Of a DNA stretch of 64,000 nt, positions 45,775 to 56,045 are shown one piece after another. The stretch comes from CAKMZU01 sp965248335 (GTDB taxonomy: Bacteria > Pseudomonadota > Gammaproteobacteria > Pseudomonadales > DT-91), in assembly GCA_965248335.1 (NCBI GenBank), contig CBDFIY010000003.1:1426001-1490000 (forward strand). Reading direction: 5' to 3'. Each line of letters opens with the position of its first letter. Position 1 is the first letter of the stretch. The notes beneath the pieces are model-generated. The model saw only the letters and a list, made by a program, of their open reading frames with translations. It did no database searches and was not told where the DNA came from. The position numbers and the translations under genes were made by a program.

Positions 45775-46140
45775 TCAGTGCATTTTCAGAAACTCTATTG
45801 CCTGATCTTTTTCGCTGAGCGGAAAGCACTGTATATCAATATCTCTGAGGACTTTGTCGGTGACATGAGCCATCTTATCAATCCAGTTTTTGTCGGTGAC
45901 AATAGCCACTTTATGGATGTTTTTCATACCAAGCTCTCTAAGATATTTGAATTCCTCCATGAGTGCCTTTAGTTCAATACCGCTGAAAGAGTCAATTTGT
46001 TCCAGTATCACAATATGTTCATGTTGTTGAATTTTTTTACGCGCTTCAGCCAGAATTTGTAACATATCATTTTCAGTTATTTTTCCAGACATTTGAAAGG
46101 CGAGGGCATTATCAATACCAATATCGAAGGTGCTTAGCAT
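45775..46140 (-). CDS. SpoIIAA-like (STAS/SEC14-type) protein
   Basis: A 121-residue protein of the SpoIIAA-like family. It starts with DNALAFQMSGKITENDMLQILAEARKKIQQ, the family pattern for strand, G-K-I-T/D turn and helix, then EHIVILEQIDSFSGIELKALMEEFKYLRE and KVAIVTDKNWIDKMAHVTDKVL. These stand-alone proteins have a STAS/SEC14-like fold and may bind lipid or protein partners; their role is not established. A strong AAAGGAGG lies before the ATG. Monocistronic, divergent from recQ. Confidence 0.85.
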   Translation of the reverse strand: MLSTFDIGIDNALAFQMSGKITENDMLQILAEARKKIQQHEHIVILEQIDSFSGIELKALMEEFKYLRELGMKNIHKVAIVTDKNWIDKMAHVTDKVLRDIDIQCFPLSEKDQAIEFLKMH

Positions 46141-46442
46141 GGTGGGCCTCCTTTAGGAGAGTACGTCAGAAGAGTACGTCTTTTTTAGACAGCAGTTTAT
46201 TTAATCTGTCTCAAGAATAGCGTAAAAAAAGTGCTATTCGTTAAAACTAACTTGATGGTAATAAGCTTAGAGGTGTGTTTTAGCCACATTAAAAGGTAGG
46301 AAAATAAAAAAGTTATGCGATGAGTTTATGAATTTAGGGTTCAATAATAGCTAAAGCCATTTAATTTGTTGTTGAAAAACGAAGCATAATCGGGCGATAG
46401 TGCCTATAATCCGAATTTTCTTGTAGCAGTGTATTCTATTCC
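46141..46442. other. Divergent intergenic region before recQ
   Basis: About 300 bp between the SpoIIAA-like gene and recQ, expected to hold both promoters. I see no further gene or clear hairpin. Confidence 0.45.
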
Positions 46443-48611
46443 ATGACTCATACAAAAGGACTGCATGACGGTTCTCGTCAGGCACTCGATATCCTTAATA
46501 AGCAATTTGGATATGGCGCATTTCGTGGGCAGCAAGAAGCGATTATTAGTAAACTGATTGATGGGCAGGATGCAGTCGTTCTGATGCCTACAGGTGGTGG
46601 GAAATCGCTTTGCTACCAAATTCCTGCCTTGGTGCGAGAGGGCGTGGGTATTGTTATTTCGCCCCTGATTGCTCTGATGCAAGATCAAGTGGCTGCCTTG
46701 CAACAACTGGGTATTCATGCAGCCTTTCTGAATTCAAGTCAAAGCTATTCTCAGCAACAAGACATAGAGCAGCAATTGCGCCAAGGTACGGTGCAACTGC
46801 TTTATATTGCACCTGAGCGATTAAATCAGCCGAAAACCTTAGCGCTTTTACAGCAGATAAACATTGCGTTATTTGCGATAGATGAGGCGCACTGTGTCTC
46901 GCAATGGGGGCACGATTTTCGTGCTGATTATCTACAGTTACACAGCTTGCATGAAAACTTTCCACATGTACCGAGAATCGCTTTAACGGCCACCGCCGAT
47001 GAAAGAACCCGCGCTGAGATCATACAGCGGCTGAATTTGCAAAAGGCTGAGCAATACATCGCAGGCTTCGACCGACCAAACATTCAATATCGTATCCAAC
47101 AAAAACAAAATCCTCGTCAACAGCTCTTGTCTTTTATTCGTCGTGAGCACCCCGATGACACCGGCATTATTTATTGCTTATCCAGAAAAAAAGTTGAGGC
47201 AACGGCGTCGTGGCTTAATGCGCAGGGGTTTGATGCGTTGCCATACCATGCGGGTTTACCGCAAGAACTTCGTGCGTTTAACCAGAGCCGTTTTTTACGT
47301 GATGATGGGGTTATCATTGTTGCCACTATCGCCTTCGGTATGGGGATCGATAAACCCAACGTGCGGTTTGTTGCACATTTGGATTTACCCAAAGGCATCG
47401 AATCCTATTATCAGGAGACGGGGCGTGCCGGACGAGACGGTGAAAAATCGACTGCCTGGATGGTTTATGGATTAGAGGATGTGATTAAGCTGCGGCAAAT
47501 GCTTGAGAATTCGCAAGCTGCCGAAGAGCACAAGCGTATTGAGCGGCATAGGTTAGAATCCATGCTGGGTTTTTGTGAGATCACAAGCTGTCGCCGCCAT
47601 GCCTTACTCTTGTATTTTGGTGAAAATCCCAAGACGCAATGCGGTAACTGTGATAGCTGTTTAAATCCGGTAGAAACATGGAATGGGACGGTTGTTGCTC
47701 AAAAAGCGTTATCATGTGCCTACAGAACAGGGCAGCGTTTCGGGGTGAATCATTTGATTGATGTTTTGTGCGGTGCGGATACGGCAAAAATTCGACAGTT
47801 TAATCATCAAGAGCTATCAACCTATGGTATTGGTCAAGAGCTTTCAGCGATACAGTGGAAGAGCGTTTTTCGCCAGCTGGTGTCGCGTGGCCTTTTCAGT
47901 GTTGATATGGCGGGGTATGGATCTTTACATCTAACCGAGCAAAGTCGGCCGTTGTTACGTGGTGACACGGAAGTTTTTCTACGCAAAGATGCCGCCGAAC
48001 AAGACATAAAACCTTTGCGTAAAACAAAAAGCCCTATCGCTGAGAATGAAAAGGCACTCTGGCAAACCTTGCGCGATTGCCGTAAGCAGCTTGCGGAAGA
48101 ATTTTCTGTTCCGCCTTATGCGGTATTTCATGATAAGACTTTGATTGAGATGATGCGTGCACAGCCTGTGACTCAAGCGCAAATGATGAAAATATCAGGT
48201 GTGGGTGAGCACAAATTTGAGCGCTTCGGTGAGGCTTTTATCGCTATTTTTGAGGCGCTTGATGATGAGAAAAATGACCCAAAACAAGAGAAGCAACAGC
48301 AGGCGCAGCGAGTGCTAAATCAGTTCAATGCCGGTGTGTCGATACCGAGTATTGCCAGCCAATTTAGCGTCAGTGAGCATCGTGTTTACAGCATACTTGC
48401 TGAATTTATCGAATGCGGTGTGTTGCCACTTAATAAAGTGGTTCAAATCAATGGTTCGCAGTTAGCGTTAATTGAGGAAGCTTTGTTAGCCTGCGGCGAT
48501 ATCGAAAAAGACCCCTTTGATTACAAGGCGTGCAATGCTTTGTTAGGAGAAGCGGTTAGCTCAAGTATCTTGTGCTGTATCCGAGCGGCGTTATTAGCTT
48601 CTTCGGGTTGA
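46443..48611 (+). CDS. recQ: ATP-dependent DNA helicase RecQ
   Basis: A 722-residue 3'-5' superfamily 2 helicase acting in recombination and fork repair. Motif 0 GYGAFRGQQEAI, Walker A MPTGGGKS (48-55), IDEAHCVSQWGHDFR (DEAH box and aromatic-rich loop), ALTATAD (motif III), IAFGMGIDKPNVRFVAHLDLPKGIESYYQETGRAGRDG (motifs V and VI), then the RQC part with zinc ligands C-x-x-x-x-x-C..CGNCDSC, a winged helix, and an HRDC domain with PPYAVFHDKTLIEMMRAQP. About 100 extra C-terminal residues include a helix-turn-helix-like FNAGVSIPSIASQFSVSEHRVYSILAEFI, as in other RecQ. Length is slightly above the 610 of E. coli RecQ. Confidence 0.95.
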   Translation: MTHTKGLHDGSRQALDILNKQFGYGAFRGQQEAIISKLIDGQDAVVLMPTGGGKSLCYQIPALVREGVGIVISPLIALMQDQVAALQQLGIHAAFLNSSQSYSQQQDIEQQLRQGTVQLLYIAPERLNQPKTLALLQQINIALFAIDEAHCVSQWGHDFRADYLQLHSLHENFPHVPRIALTATADERTRAEIIQRLNLQKAEQYIAGFDRPNIQYRIQQKQNPRQQLLSFIRREHPDDTGIIYCLSRKKVEATASWLNAQGFDALPYHAGLPQELRAFNQSRFLRDDGVIIVATIAFGMGIDKPNVRFVAHLDLPKGIESYYQETGRAGRDGEKSTAWMVYGLEDVIKLRQMLENSQAAEEHKRIERHRLESMLGFCEITSCRRHALLLYFGENPKTQCGNCDSCLNPVETWNGTVVAQKALSCAYRTGQRFGVNHLIDVLCGADTAKIRQFNHQELSTYGIGQELSAIQWKSVFRQLVSRGLFSVDMAGYGSLHLTEQSRPLLRGDTEVFLRKDAAEQDIKPLRKTKSPIAENEKALWQTLRDCRKQLAEEFSVPPYAVFHDKTLIEMMRAQPVTQAQMMKISGVGEHKFERFGEAFIAIFEALDDEKNDPKQEKQQQAQRVLNQFNAGVSIPSIASQFSVSEHRVYSILAEFIECGVLPLNKVVQINGSQLALIEEALLACGDIEKDPFDYKACNALLGEAVSSSILCCIRAALLASSG

Positions 48612-48985
48612 GTGTTCATTCTTAGACCGTATACTCTTTGTGAATCTGTCAATCAGTGTTTCTAACGGCCAGTGTGCATGCGTACAAAGTGCATTCGTGA
48701 ATGTCCCGCGATTCAAGCGCGAAAAATAACAACCTATTGAGTGATATAAGTAAAGCGGCATTATTATTGCGTTGAATGAGCAGTAGTTTGCCGATTGCTG
48801 ATACGCCAGTTTTGCCAAATATCAGCAGATAATAGTAGAATACCCCATCGAAAGGATGCGGTGAGCATGGTGAATGTACGTGTAAGCGGTGCTCTTGATC
48901 ATTGTTTAGAGAAATTACCTCTTTGTAAATTAACATTCGCAGTAAAATAACCTAAAGTCTCAACTTTATATTATGGATTAATGGC
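48612..48985. other. Intergenic region, no gene seen
   Basis: About 370 bp between recQ and the aldehyde dehydrogenase gene. Short frames here have no recognisable content. It presumably holds the aldehyde dehydrogenase promoter. Confidence 0.45.
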
Positions 48986-50524
48986 ATGGCTATCATTGAA
49001 GCAGTAAAAAAAGAAGAAGAATCCTCAATTTTATCGTTAGCAAATCCTGCTGACCAGTCAGCGCTGTATGACATACGTTGCCAAACAAAAGAAGAAGTTG
49101 ATGCAACGATTGCCAAGTCGAGAGCAGCACAGCCTGCATGGGCAGCTTTGTCGATTAAGACGCGTGTAAATTATCTGCTAAAGCTGCGCGATGTCATTAT
49201 TGATCGTCAGGACTATATTTTGGATGTGGTCATCAAAGAAACCGGAAAATCCAAGCAAGATGCATTGACCTTTGAAGTTTACGCTGTGGCCGCTTTCATT
49301 TCGTATTGGTGTAAACAAGCCCCTAAAACGCTTAAAGAAGAGACCATGCGCGCTTCGGGCATTATGGGTTTGATGAAAAAAGTGCATACCGTTTATAAGC
49401 CTGTCGGTGTTGTGGGTGTTATCGCTCCGTGGAATGGCCCTTTTGTGTTGACAGCTAACCCTTGTATTCAAGCGCTGCTTGCGGGCAATACCGTGGTCGC
49501 CAAGGGATCTGAGATCACACCATTTTGCTCGAAAATTTTAGAAGAGTTATGCCTTGAGGCGGGTATGCCAGAAGGTGTTTGCCAAGTCTTGATTGGTGAT
49601 GGTGCAACAGGGGGCGCATTAACATCAGGTAAAGTGGATAAAGTGTCTTTCACAGGCTCTGTTAATACCGGCAAAAAAGTGGCGCTGAGCTGTATTGAAA
49701 ATCTGACGCCGTACTCGTTAGAGTTAGGCGGAAAAGATGCCATGATTGTGTGCAATGACGCAAAACTCGAAGATGCTGTACATGGTGCGGTTTGGGGAAG
49801 TTGTGTAAATACAGGGCATTTCTGCTGCGGTATTGAGCGCATCTATGTTGAAGAAGGTATTTATGATGCATTTGTTACCGAAGTTGTAAAAATGGTTAAC
49901 GATCTTCGTCAAGGTCAGCAACATGGTGTAGACGAAGATATCGGTGCCGTTTTTGGTGAACAACAAATGGCGATCATCGAAGCACATGTCAAAGATTCGA
50001 TTGAAAAAGGTGGTAAGGTTTTAGCGGGGGGTGAACGTATTGCTGGTAAAGGGTTGTATTACCCAGCAACTGTCGTTATCGATACCGATGAATCCAGTTC
50101 CTTGATGACAGAAGAGACCTTTGGCCCTGTTATGCCGATTGTTAAAGTCAAAAATATCGAAGAAGCTATCCAAAAAGCGAATGACTCGCAATATGGGTTA
50201 CACGGCAGTGTGTGGACAAAAAACACAACAAAAGGTTTGGAAATTGCCAAGCGTATTGAAACGGGCTCCATGGCTGTTAATGATATTGGCATGATGTACG
50301 GTGTGGCTAACGCAAGCTTTGGCGGCGTCAAGGAGAGCGGTGTAGGTTCTGTGAATGGTAAGAATGGCTTGCGTGGATTTACACATGCAATGCCTATCAT
50401 TGTTGGCCGTTACACAGGTCGAGACTGCGGCTACCCACACGATGAGAAAAAGTTTGTACAGATGCAGAAACTCATGAACTTTATGTGGAAAAACCCGATA
50501 GGGAAATTCCTTTTTGGTGGATAA
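48986..50524 (+). CDS. NAD(P)-dependent aldehyde dehydrogenase
   Basis: A 512-residue member of the aldehyde dehydrogenase superfamily, oxidising aldehydes to acids in the cytoplasm. The Rossmann and active-site blocks are present: GVVGVIAPWNGPFVLTANP, GNTVVAKGSEITPF (the K that binds the cofactor), VSFTGSVNTGKKVALSC, the general base E in SLELGGKDAMIVC, and the nucleophile cysteine in CVNTGHFCCGIERIYVEE. EETFGPVMPIVKV and the late GGVKESGVG are also typical. The HFCCGIER form rather than GQxC-xAxxR, and the DKVSFTGS region, suggest a broad-specificity or succinate-semialdehyde-like branch, but the substrate is open. Single gene, ended by the hairpin at 50545. Confidence 0.92.
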   Translation: MAIIEAVKKEEESSILSLANPADQSALYDIRCQTKEEVDATIAKSRAAQPAWAALSIKTRVNYLLKLRDVIIDRQDYILDVVIKETGKSKQDALTFEVYAVAAFISYWCKQAPKTLKEETMRASGIMGLMKKVHTVYKPVGVVGVIAPWNGPFVLTANPCIQALLAGNTVVAKGSEITPFCSKILEELCLEAGMPEGVCQVLIGDGATGGALTSGKVDKVSFTGSVNTGKKVALSCIENLTPYSLELGGKDAMIVCNDAKLEDAVHGAVWGSCVNTGHFCCGIERIYVEEGIYDAFVTEVVKMVNDLRQGQQHGVDEDIGAVFGEQQMAIIEAHVKDSIEKGGKVLAGGERIAGKGLYYPATVVIDTDESSSLMTEETFGPVMPIVKVKNIEEAIQKANDSQYGLHGSVWTKNTTKGLEIAKRIETGSMAVNDIGMMYGVANASFGGVKESGVGSVNGKNGLRGFTHAMPIIVGRYTGRDCGYPHDEKKFVQMQKLMNFMWKNPIGKFLFGG

Positions 50525-50544
50525 TTTCCAGCATTATCATTGTT

Positions 50545-50572
50545 GCTAGCCCTCTTTAAATAGAGGGCTAGC
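50545..50572 (+). terminator. Strong hairpin after aldehyde dehydrogenase
   Basis: Perfect 11-bp stem GCTAGCCCTCT/AGAGGGCTAGC with loop TTAAAT. The T-run is weak, so it may work as RNA stabiliser as well as terminator. Confidence 0.7.
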
Positions 50573-50642
50573 TTGCCTACGGTGTGCATCAGGAATAATC
50601 ATGTGTTGTTAATGTGTTATTGAGACAGTTAATGTAGAAAGC

Positions 50643-51574
50643 TCAATGCTCCATTGTGATAACAATTTTTCCACGCGTTCGTCCTTTAGCAAGCGTCTCA
50701 AAAGCTTCTTCCAGATCTTTAAAAGCAAACGCTTTATAGATATGCGTTTTAAGCTTACCACTTTCTAATAATCGAGCAATTTCTTTTATATCCTCACCGT
50801 TACTTTCTATAATTTCGAAACCATATTTGATGTTTTTATCTTTTGCAAATTTTACGGCATTCTCGCCATAGAGTACGTCATTATTGAGGTTGGTCACTTC
50901 ACCGCCATTTTTTAGTGTTTTCATGGACTTAATGATAGCGTCATCATTTTTGGAAACCGAGTCAAAAACATAATCTAAATCACTTAACACGTCAGAAAAA
51001 TCCGTAGTTGTATAATCGATAACCTCATCAGCGCCCATATCTTTCAAGAACTGTTCGTTTTTAGCAGAGCTTGTTGTCGCTACATGGGCACCAATAACTT
51101 TTGCGATTTGTATTGCGAAATGCCCAACGCCGCCAGCCCCTGCATGAATGAGTACTTAATCACCCTTCTTTATATGTCGGGATAGTGGCGTTACGGCGGC
51201 TAGCGTTGCGCCAGCAGCCTCCAGGTAATGGGTATCTTCGCTAAATGTGCTTCAGGTGCGGCGACGAATTCAGCGAAAGCCTTGCCGATCCCCGGAAAAT
51301 TGATAACACCGAAGACTTTATCACCCACTTTGAATTTTTTAACGTCACGGCCAACTGCTGTGATTTCGCCTGCGATATCTGAGCCAAGAATTTTTGTTTT
51401 TTCGTTGTTTAATGCTTCGTTTAATCCGCCAAATGCACCGGTGAGTGTCTTTAAATCCACAGGGTTTATCGACATAGCGTGAACATTGACAATAACTTCA
51501 TGATCTTTAGGTTTTGGCTCGGGGAGGTCTGTTAGTATGAGTTTATGTCTAGCGTCTACTACTTGTGCTTTCAT
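50643..51574 (-). pseudogene. Zinc-independent quinone oxidoreductase (MDR family), inactivated
   Basis: On the minus strand the gene starts at 51574 (MKAQVVDARHKLILTDLPEPKPKDHEV) and reads as a normal medium-chain NADPH-dependent oxidoreductase to LAKIP near 51235, where a frameshift occurs. The correct frame continues as LEAAGATLAAVTPLSRHIKKGD, has an in-frame TAA (51158-51156) where relatives have a lysine codon, then goes on with VLIHAGAGGVGHFAIQIAKVIGA (the nucleotide-binding loop) and KDMGADEVIDYTTTDF to the true end at 50643. So there is one frameshift and one nonsense mutation in an otherwise complete gene. Both look recent, since the rest is well preserved. Confidence 0.88.
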
Positions 51575-51619
51575 GATAGATTACTCTTGCTTGCTTGGTT
51601 TGATTTTTCTATTGAGGTT

Positions 51620-51747
51620 TATACCCATCACACTTGAAGATGTAAGGGCGTTGGCCGCGCTCGCTTACCCCAATCACTTACTGACTGTAAGCTCATGGGG
51701 GTTCGCTCGCTTGCCGCCTTCTTGCATCTCCAATTCCGATGGGTATA
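51620..51747 (+). repeat. MITE-like palindromic repeat, copy 5 (abuts IS630)
   Basis: Full copy from TATACCCATCACACTTGAAG to CCGATGGGTATA. Its right end shares the TA with the left end of the IS630-family element, so the two elements sit directly side by side. Confidence 0.88.
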
Positions 51748-52845
51748 TACCCATCGCTATTGAAAGTACTTGATTTATAAAGAGTAAATAATCATAGTGC
51801 GCAGATGCTGAAAATCGACCTGACAAAAAACGAAAAACTTGCACTGGAATTGCGTCATAAGCAAGCAAGAGACAGTAGAGAAAGTGATCGTTTGAAGGTC
51901 GTTTTGTTGCGGTCGGAAGGCTGGTCGACAAGAATGATCGCTCAGGCATTAAGAAAAGATGAGTCCACGATTGTTCGGCATCTTAATGATTACCTAAATG
52001 ATGAAAAGTTATTATCAACCAATGGCGGCTCCAAAGGTTACCTAGATAACGAGCAATCTCAGTTGCTGGTTACTCATTTGTCAGGAAAAATATATACCCA
52101 AGTGAGCCAAATTGGTCATTATATTAAAACAACTTGGGGTGTGCAGTTTAGTGTTTCAGGGCTAACCCAGTGGTTACACCAAAAGGGTTTCAGCTATAAA
52201 AAGCCTAAAGGCATTCCACATAAGTTTGATGTTGAAAAACAAGCGCAATTTATTGAAAAGTATGAAGCGCTAAAAGCTGAGCTATCAGAGGGTGAAGCCT
52301 TACTGTTCATGGACGCAGTTCATCCAACTCAAGCAACAAAAATCACATCGGGATGGATCAAAACGGGTGTCGATAAACCCATAGAGACCACGGGAAGTCG
52401 GACACGGCTCAATATAATAGGTGCTATCGAACTCACCCATATAGAAGAAGCTATTATTGGCCAATATGACACCGTTAATGGCGATTCGATTATTGAATTT
52501 TTCCATAAAATACGAGCACATTATAGTGAGAAGACAGTGCATTTAGTTTTAGATGGAGCTGGCTATCATAAATCCAAGGCTGTCCTGAGCGCTGCGGACA
52601 AGTTAGGCATTAAACTTCACACCTTGCCACCATACAGCCCAAATCTAAACCCCATAGAGCGGCTGTGGAAGGTGATGAACGAAAAAGTCAGGAATAACCA
52701 GTACTTTTCCACGGCAAAGGATTTTAAAAATAAAATTAGCGAGTTTTTTGAAAAAATACTACCTGAAATTGGCGCTGATTTAGGCAGTAGAATTAATGAT
52801 AATTTCCAACAGCTAAATCGCGCACATTGAAGTCAGTTGGGTATA
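51746..52845 (+). mobile_element. IS630-family insertion sequence
   Basis: The ends read TATACCCATCGCTATTGAAA and, inward from the right, TATACCCAACTGACTTCAAT. IS630/Tc1-mariner elements insert at TA and duplicate it. The element is about 1.1 kb with one intact transposase. Its left end shares TATACCCATCG with the MITE ends. Confidence 0.88.
51805..52830 (+). CDS. IS630-family transposase
   Basis: A 341-residue transposase of the IS630/Tc1-mariner superfamily. The N-terminal helix-turn-helix region (EGWSTRMIAQALRKDESTIVRHLNDYL) binds the ends; a second HTH (VQFSVSGLTQWLHQKGFSYKKPKG) follows. The catalytic triad is D170 in LLFMDAVHPTQ, D250 in HLVLDGAGYHKS and E285 in NLNPIERLWKVMNE, with DD34E spacing. 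No defects are seen, so it is probably active. It could also act in trans on the MITE copies, whose ends are similar. Confidence 0.94.
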   Translation: MLKIDLTKNEKLALELRHKQARDSRESDRLKVVLLRSEGWSTRMIAQALRKDESTIVRHLNDYLNDEKLLSTNGGSKGYLDNEQSQLLVTHLSGKIYTQVSQIGHYIKTTWGVQFSVSGLTQWLHQKGFSYKKPKGIPHKFDVEKQAQFIEKYEALKAELSEGEALLFMDAVHPTQATKITSGWIKTGVDKPIETTGSRTRLNIIGAIELTHIEEAIIGQYDTVNGDSIIEFFHKIRAHYSEKTVHLVLDGAGYHKSKAVLSAADKLGIKLHTLPPYSPNLNPIERLWKVMNEKVRNNQYFSTAKDFKNKISEFFEKILPEIGADLGSRINDNFQQLNRAH

Positions 52846-53182
52846 TACATTAGTGATGCCTTTATTCATACATATCTTGTGTGGTCTTTGTTTATTCACT
52901 CAACGAAGTGGTTAGATATTATTTTTTAAAATAAGATATTTTTAGTCGCGGTGAGTTGACTCTCCTTTTTTGTATTGCAATACGTTAAATACCTATAAGT
53001 TGATTGAATACCCAAGGGAAAGTTCACGGAGAAGGTTGTATCTTCATCAATAGGCTTTTATTATTAGGCCTCGATGAGGAGGGCTCACTGTAAGCAACTT
53101 TGGGGGATCGTTACCAATATATTTCGCTAGGAAATTGTGCAGAGTGACTTTCCCGATTAAAAGCCAGCTACGGATTTTGTTT
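52846..53182. other. Intergenic region, no gene seen
   Basis: About 340 bp between the IS630 element and the 3' end of the M64 peptidase gene. No frame or clear terminator that I trust. Confidence 0.45.
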
Positions 53183-54946
53183 TTAAGGTGCAACGAAATC
53201 TTTGAGTTGAATAGTCACCTCATGGCTAAAAATGCTGTCAGAAAAGAATGCTGATTGCATGGTAATAAAGGCTTTTATCTTTATTTTATAAGTGCCGTCG
53301 GGTTTGAGATTGTTAAAAGTGTGCGCTTGCGCATGAGTAAATACTTCGGATAAAACGCCCTGTTCATTTTCTATCGTAATGAGGCTAGAGGTTAACGTCA
53401 TTGTTTTTAGTTCTTCGGTTCCAAAACCATTCCGTTGCCAAGTTTCTATGGCATTGTTACCGCTATATTCTTTGGCTGAATCCCAGCTTATTTCAAAAGA
53501 CCGATTGTCGATGAGCCTAATGTGGATATTATTTGGTGGCGTTAATTCTTCATTGTTAGCACTGTAATAATCTTCACGATAGACGCTTAAGTAACTGAAA
53601 ATAGAGGATTGGTTGTCATTGATGGCACGAATACGGGCAGTTGTTGATGAATCATATTTTCTTACATCATCATAAGGCTCAAAAAAATACGGCTCTGTGG
53701 TAAAAGAATTACCCAGTTTTTTTGAATAAAACTCATAACTTGTGGCATTTTTTATCGGTTCCCAAGATATTTTGGCTTGCTTGGTTGTTTCATCGAGAAA
53801 TATTGAAAATGATCGAATGGCTGGGATGGATGTTTTTTTACCCTCAACAACTTGCATCAATCGATGCTCACAAACCGAACAGAAGTCCGTTGGGCTGAAG
53901 ACCTTCATCAGGCACAATTCACCAGGAAGTATCAAATCTGGGTTGTCAGGATGAAGCATGAAGAGCTTGTCGGTAGGTGTGATATCTCTCCAACGAATTT
54001 TTTCGGGGTCTGTTTCCAGTGTTTTATTAAAGCCTTCGTTCATTGCAGGTGCATATTCATCGCGCAAGCCACCGAGCGCATGTGCATATTCATGCCAAAG
54101 TAAGTATTTTTCCCACCAGTCATTAAGATTGTCTTTAACGCCGATAACGGCAATGGATGTTGCTGTATCTGCTCTGCCCGATACGTGCTCACCCTCGGGT
54201 ATGTTGGCTAAGATGATGATCGAATCAGTAAAGGGAATAGCTTTTGCCGCTGTTGATAGGATATTTTCAAATCGGTCATATTTGTCGAAGAAAAAATAAG
54301 CCCTATCAGAGTTGCGATAGTGAATTTTAAAGGCCGTATCTTTTAGTGTAGTTTTTTGTATAAAGTCAGAGGGCGAGGGGTTAAGAGCAATGTGAGAAAT
54401 CCCTGAGTCTTTTGACGGTACAAAATAAGCATAGATATTCATTTTATCTAAAAGATTTTTGTAGGTAGGGTGTTCAAGTAAAACCTCACGTACGCGTTTA
54501 GCCATTTCGAAAAAATTATTTTTCTCATTAGTGGTGAAACCTTCAGGCATGATAAGTAGATTGTGGTGGGCCTCTATGTTGGAGGATGACAGGTGAATCG
54601 CCTTGATGTTCTCACTGGATGCTTCACTGTTTGAATTAAGAGAAATGCTGTGTTGGTGGGGGGGGGCTTTCAAGGTATGAGGTGTGGTTCCATTGGGCCT
54701 TTGTGTTGAGTTTGTACCTGTATCTGGGATGTCTGGTACTATAGCGGCCTCTTTGTTTTTATCCTCAATATCTTCTGAAACTGGAGGCTGTGTAGTTTTA
54801 GTTTCTGAGTTCGGCTTCTCCTGTGTGTCGGATTTCTCGCCGCTAGTTAGATTAGTGTTTTTTTGTTCTATAAGTGTGGCCGCTGTTGTGAGTTCGCCAT
54901 TGCTGTGATTGAATTCAGCGGTGTAGGTTTCGGTAGATTTCAACAT
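53183..54946 (-). pseudogene. M64-family (IgA peptidase-like) lipoprotein, 3' part, cut by IS3
   Basis: A 587-codon frame of which the first three codons come from the IS3 end (the ATG at 54946 lies inside the element). A disordered S/T/N/E/K-rich linker (to about residue 115) precedes the M64 metallopeptidase domain: LLIMPEGFTTNEKNNFFEMAKRV, IIILANIPEG and the zinc site LLWHEYAHALGGLRDEY (HEYAH, third ligand region DEY). A long C-terminal part contains about two fibronectin III-like domains (AKISWEPIKNATSYEFY; SFEISWDSAKEYSG). The family cleaves proteins outside the cell. The matching lipoprotein leader is at 58701-58612, so the gene is broken by three IS elements, and this part lacks an export signal. 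Confidence 0.8.
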
Positions 54947-54968
54947 ACTTGTCGCCTAAAGTTTACTT

Positions 54969-56045
54969 TTATGCCGCCTGATTTATTTCCCTATTACTTT
55001 TAGATTTCCCTGGGTTTAAATAAGCCTCATCAATGTGATCCCAGTTTCTAATGTCGCCACTCCATCGCTCTGGGTGCGCCATTTTCGCCTGTAGATAAAC
55101 AGCTTTACGGTTGATTAAGATAATTCTATCTTGCTTCGTATGACGCTCTACAGGCGTGACATATTTTATGCTGCTGTGTCTGTGCTCATGATTATACCAA
55201 TCAGCAAATCCATTCACCCATTTTCGTGCTAAATCTAAACCCTCAAAGGCTTTTTCTGGGTATTCTGGTCGATACTTAAGTGTTCTAAATAATGACTCAG
55301 AATAAGGGTTATCATTACTAACAGAGGGGCGGCTAAACGACGGAGCAACCCCTAATTCTTGCAGTGTCGCTAGCATTGTTGCGCCTTTCATCGGGCTACC
55401 GTTGTCCGAATGTAAGATCACCTGATTCGGCTTAATCCCTTCACGTAAGCAAATATCTGTCATTAAATCTGCGGCCAATGCACTGCTTTCTTGTTCATAT
55501 ACCTGCCAACCAACAATCTTTCGGCTATAAATATCCATGACAAGATACAAGTAATAAAACAAGCCTTTTACCGTTGTTGGTAAATACGTAATATCCCAAC
55601 TATAAATCTGATTCGGGCCTGTGGCCGTCAACGATTCAGGTTTTGTAATAACTCTGGCAGGCTTACTTCTCAGCCGATGCTTATCTTGTTTATGTGCTTT
55701 TAACACACGGTAAATAGTGGATTCAGATGCGATGTACACACCTTTATCTGCAAGCATTGGCACGATGACGCTGGGCGATAAATTCGCGTATTCAGGTTGG
55801 TTGCAGACCTGAATAATACGCTGTCTCTCAAGCTCACTGAGCTTATTACAAGGGCTGTGCTTGGCTGACAAACGACCATCTTCATCGCCCTCTGGTCGCG
55901 CCCAGCGCTGTAATGTTTTTGGTGTAATGCCTATAATATCGCAAGCCTGCCTTTGCCTAGCACCATTGGATCGAGCCTCGCTAATCAAGTGAATAATATC
56001 ATCACGCTCTTGTTTCACTATTAGCTGGCCTCGTCGCTTTCCCAT
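54969..56045 (-). CDS. IS3-family transposase OrfB (integrase part)
   Basis: A 358-residue frame. It starts with helix-turn-helix content (RQRQACDIIGITPKTLQRWARPEGD), then HTH_21-like LSPSVIVPMLADKGVYIASESTIYRVLK, and the rve integrase core with D in YSWDITYLPT, D in VILHSDNGSPMKG and E in NPYSESLFRTLKYRPEYP. It overlaps orfA by 25 bp in another frame, the usual arrangement for a -1 programmed frameshift that makes the OrfAB fusion. The protein appears complete. Confidence 0.92.
   Translation of the reverse strand: MGKRRGQLIVKQERDDIIHLISEARSNGARQRQACDIIGITPKTLQRWARPEGDEDGRLSAKHSPCNKLSELERQRIIQVCNQPEYANLSPSVIVPMLADKGVYIASESTIYRVLKAHKQDKHRLRSKPARVITKPESLTATGPNQIYSWDITYLPTTVKGLFYYLYLVMDIYSRKIVGWQVYEQESSALAADLMTDICLREGIKPNQVILHSDNGSPMKGATMLATLQELGVAPSFSRPSVSNDNPYSESLFRTLKYRPEYPEKAFEGLDLARKWVNGFADWYNHEHRHSSIKYVTPVERHTKQDRIILINRKAVYLQAKMAHPERWSGDIRNWDHIDEAYLNPGKSKSNREINQAA

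Noticed and set aside
53183..54946. Treating the M64 frame as an intact gene
   Set aside because: Its ATG lies within the IS3 terminal repeat, it lacks an export signal, and a matching leader is found beyond the insertions.
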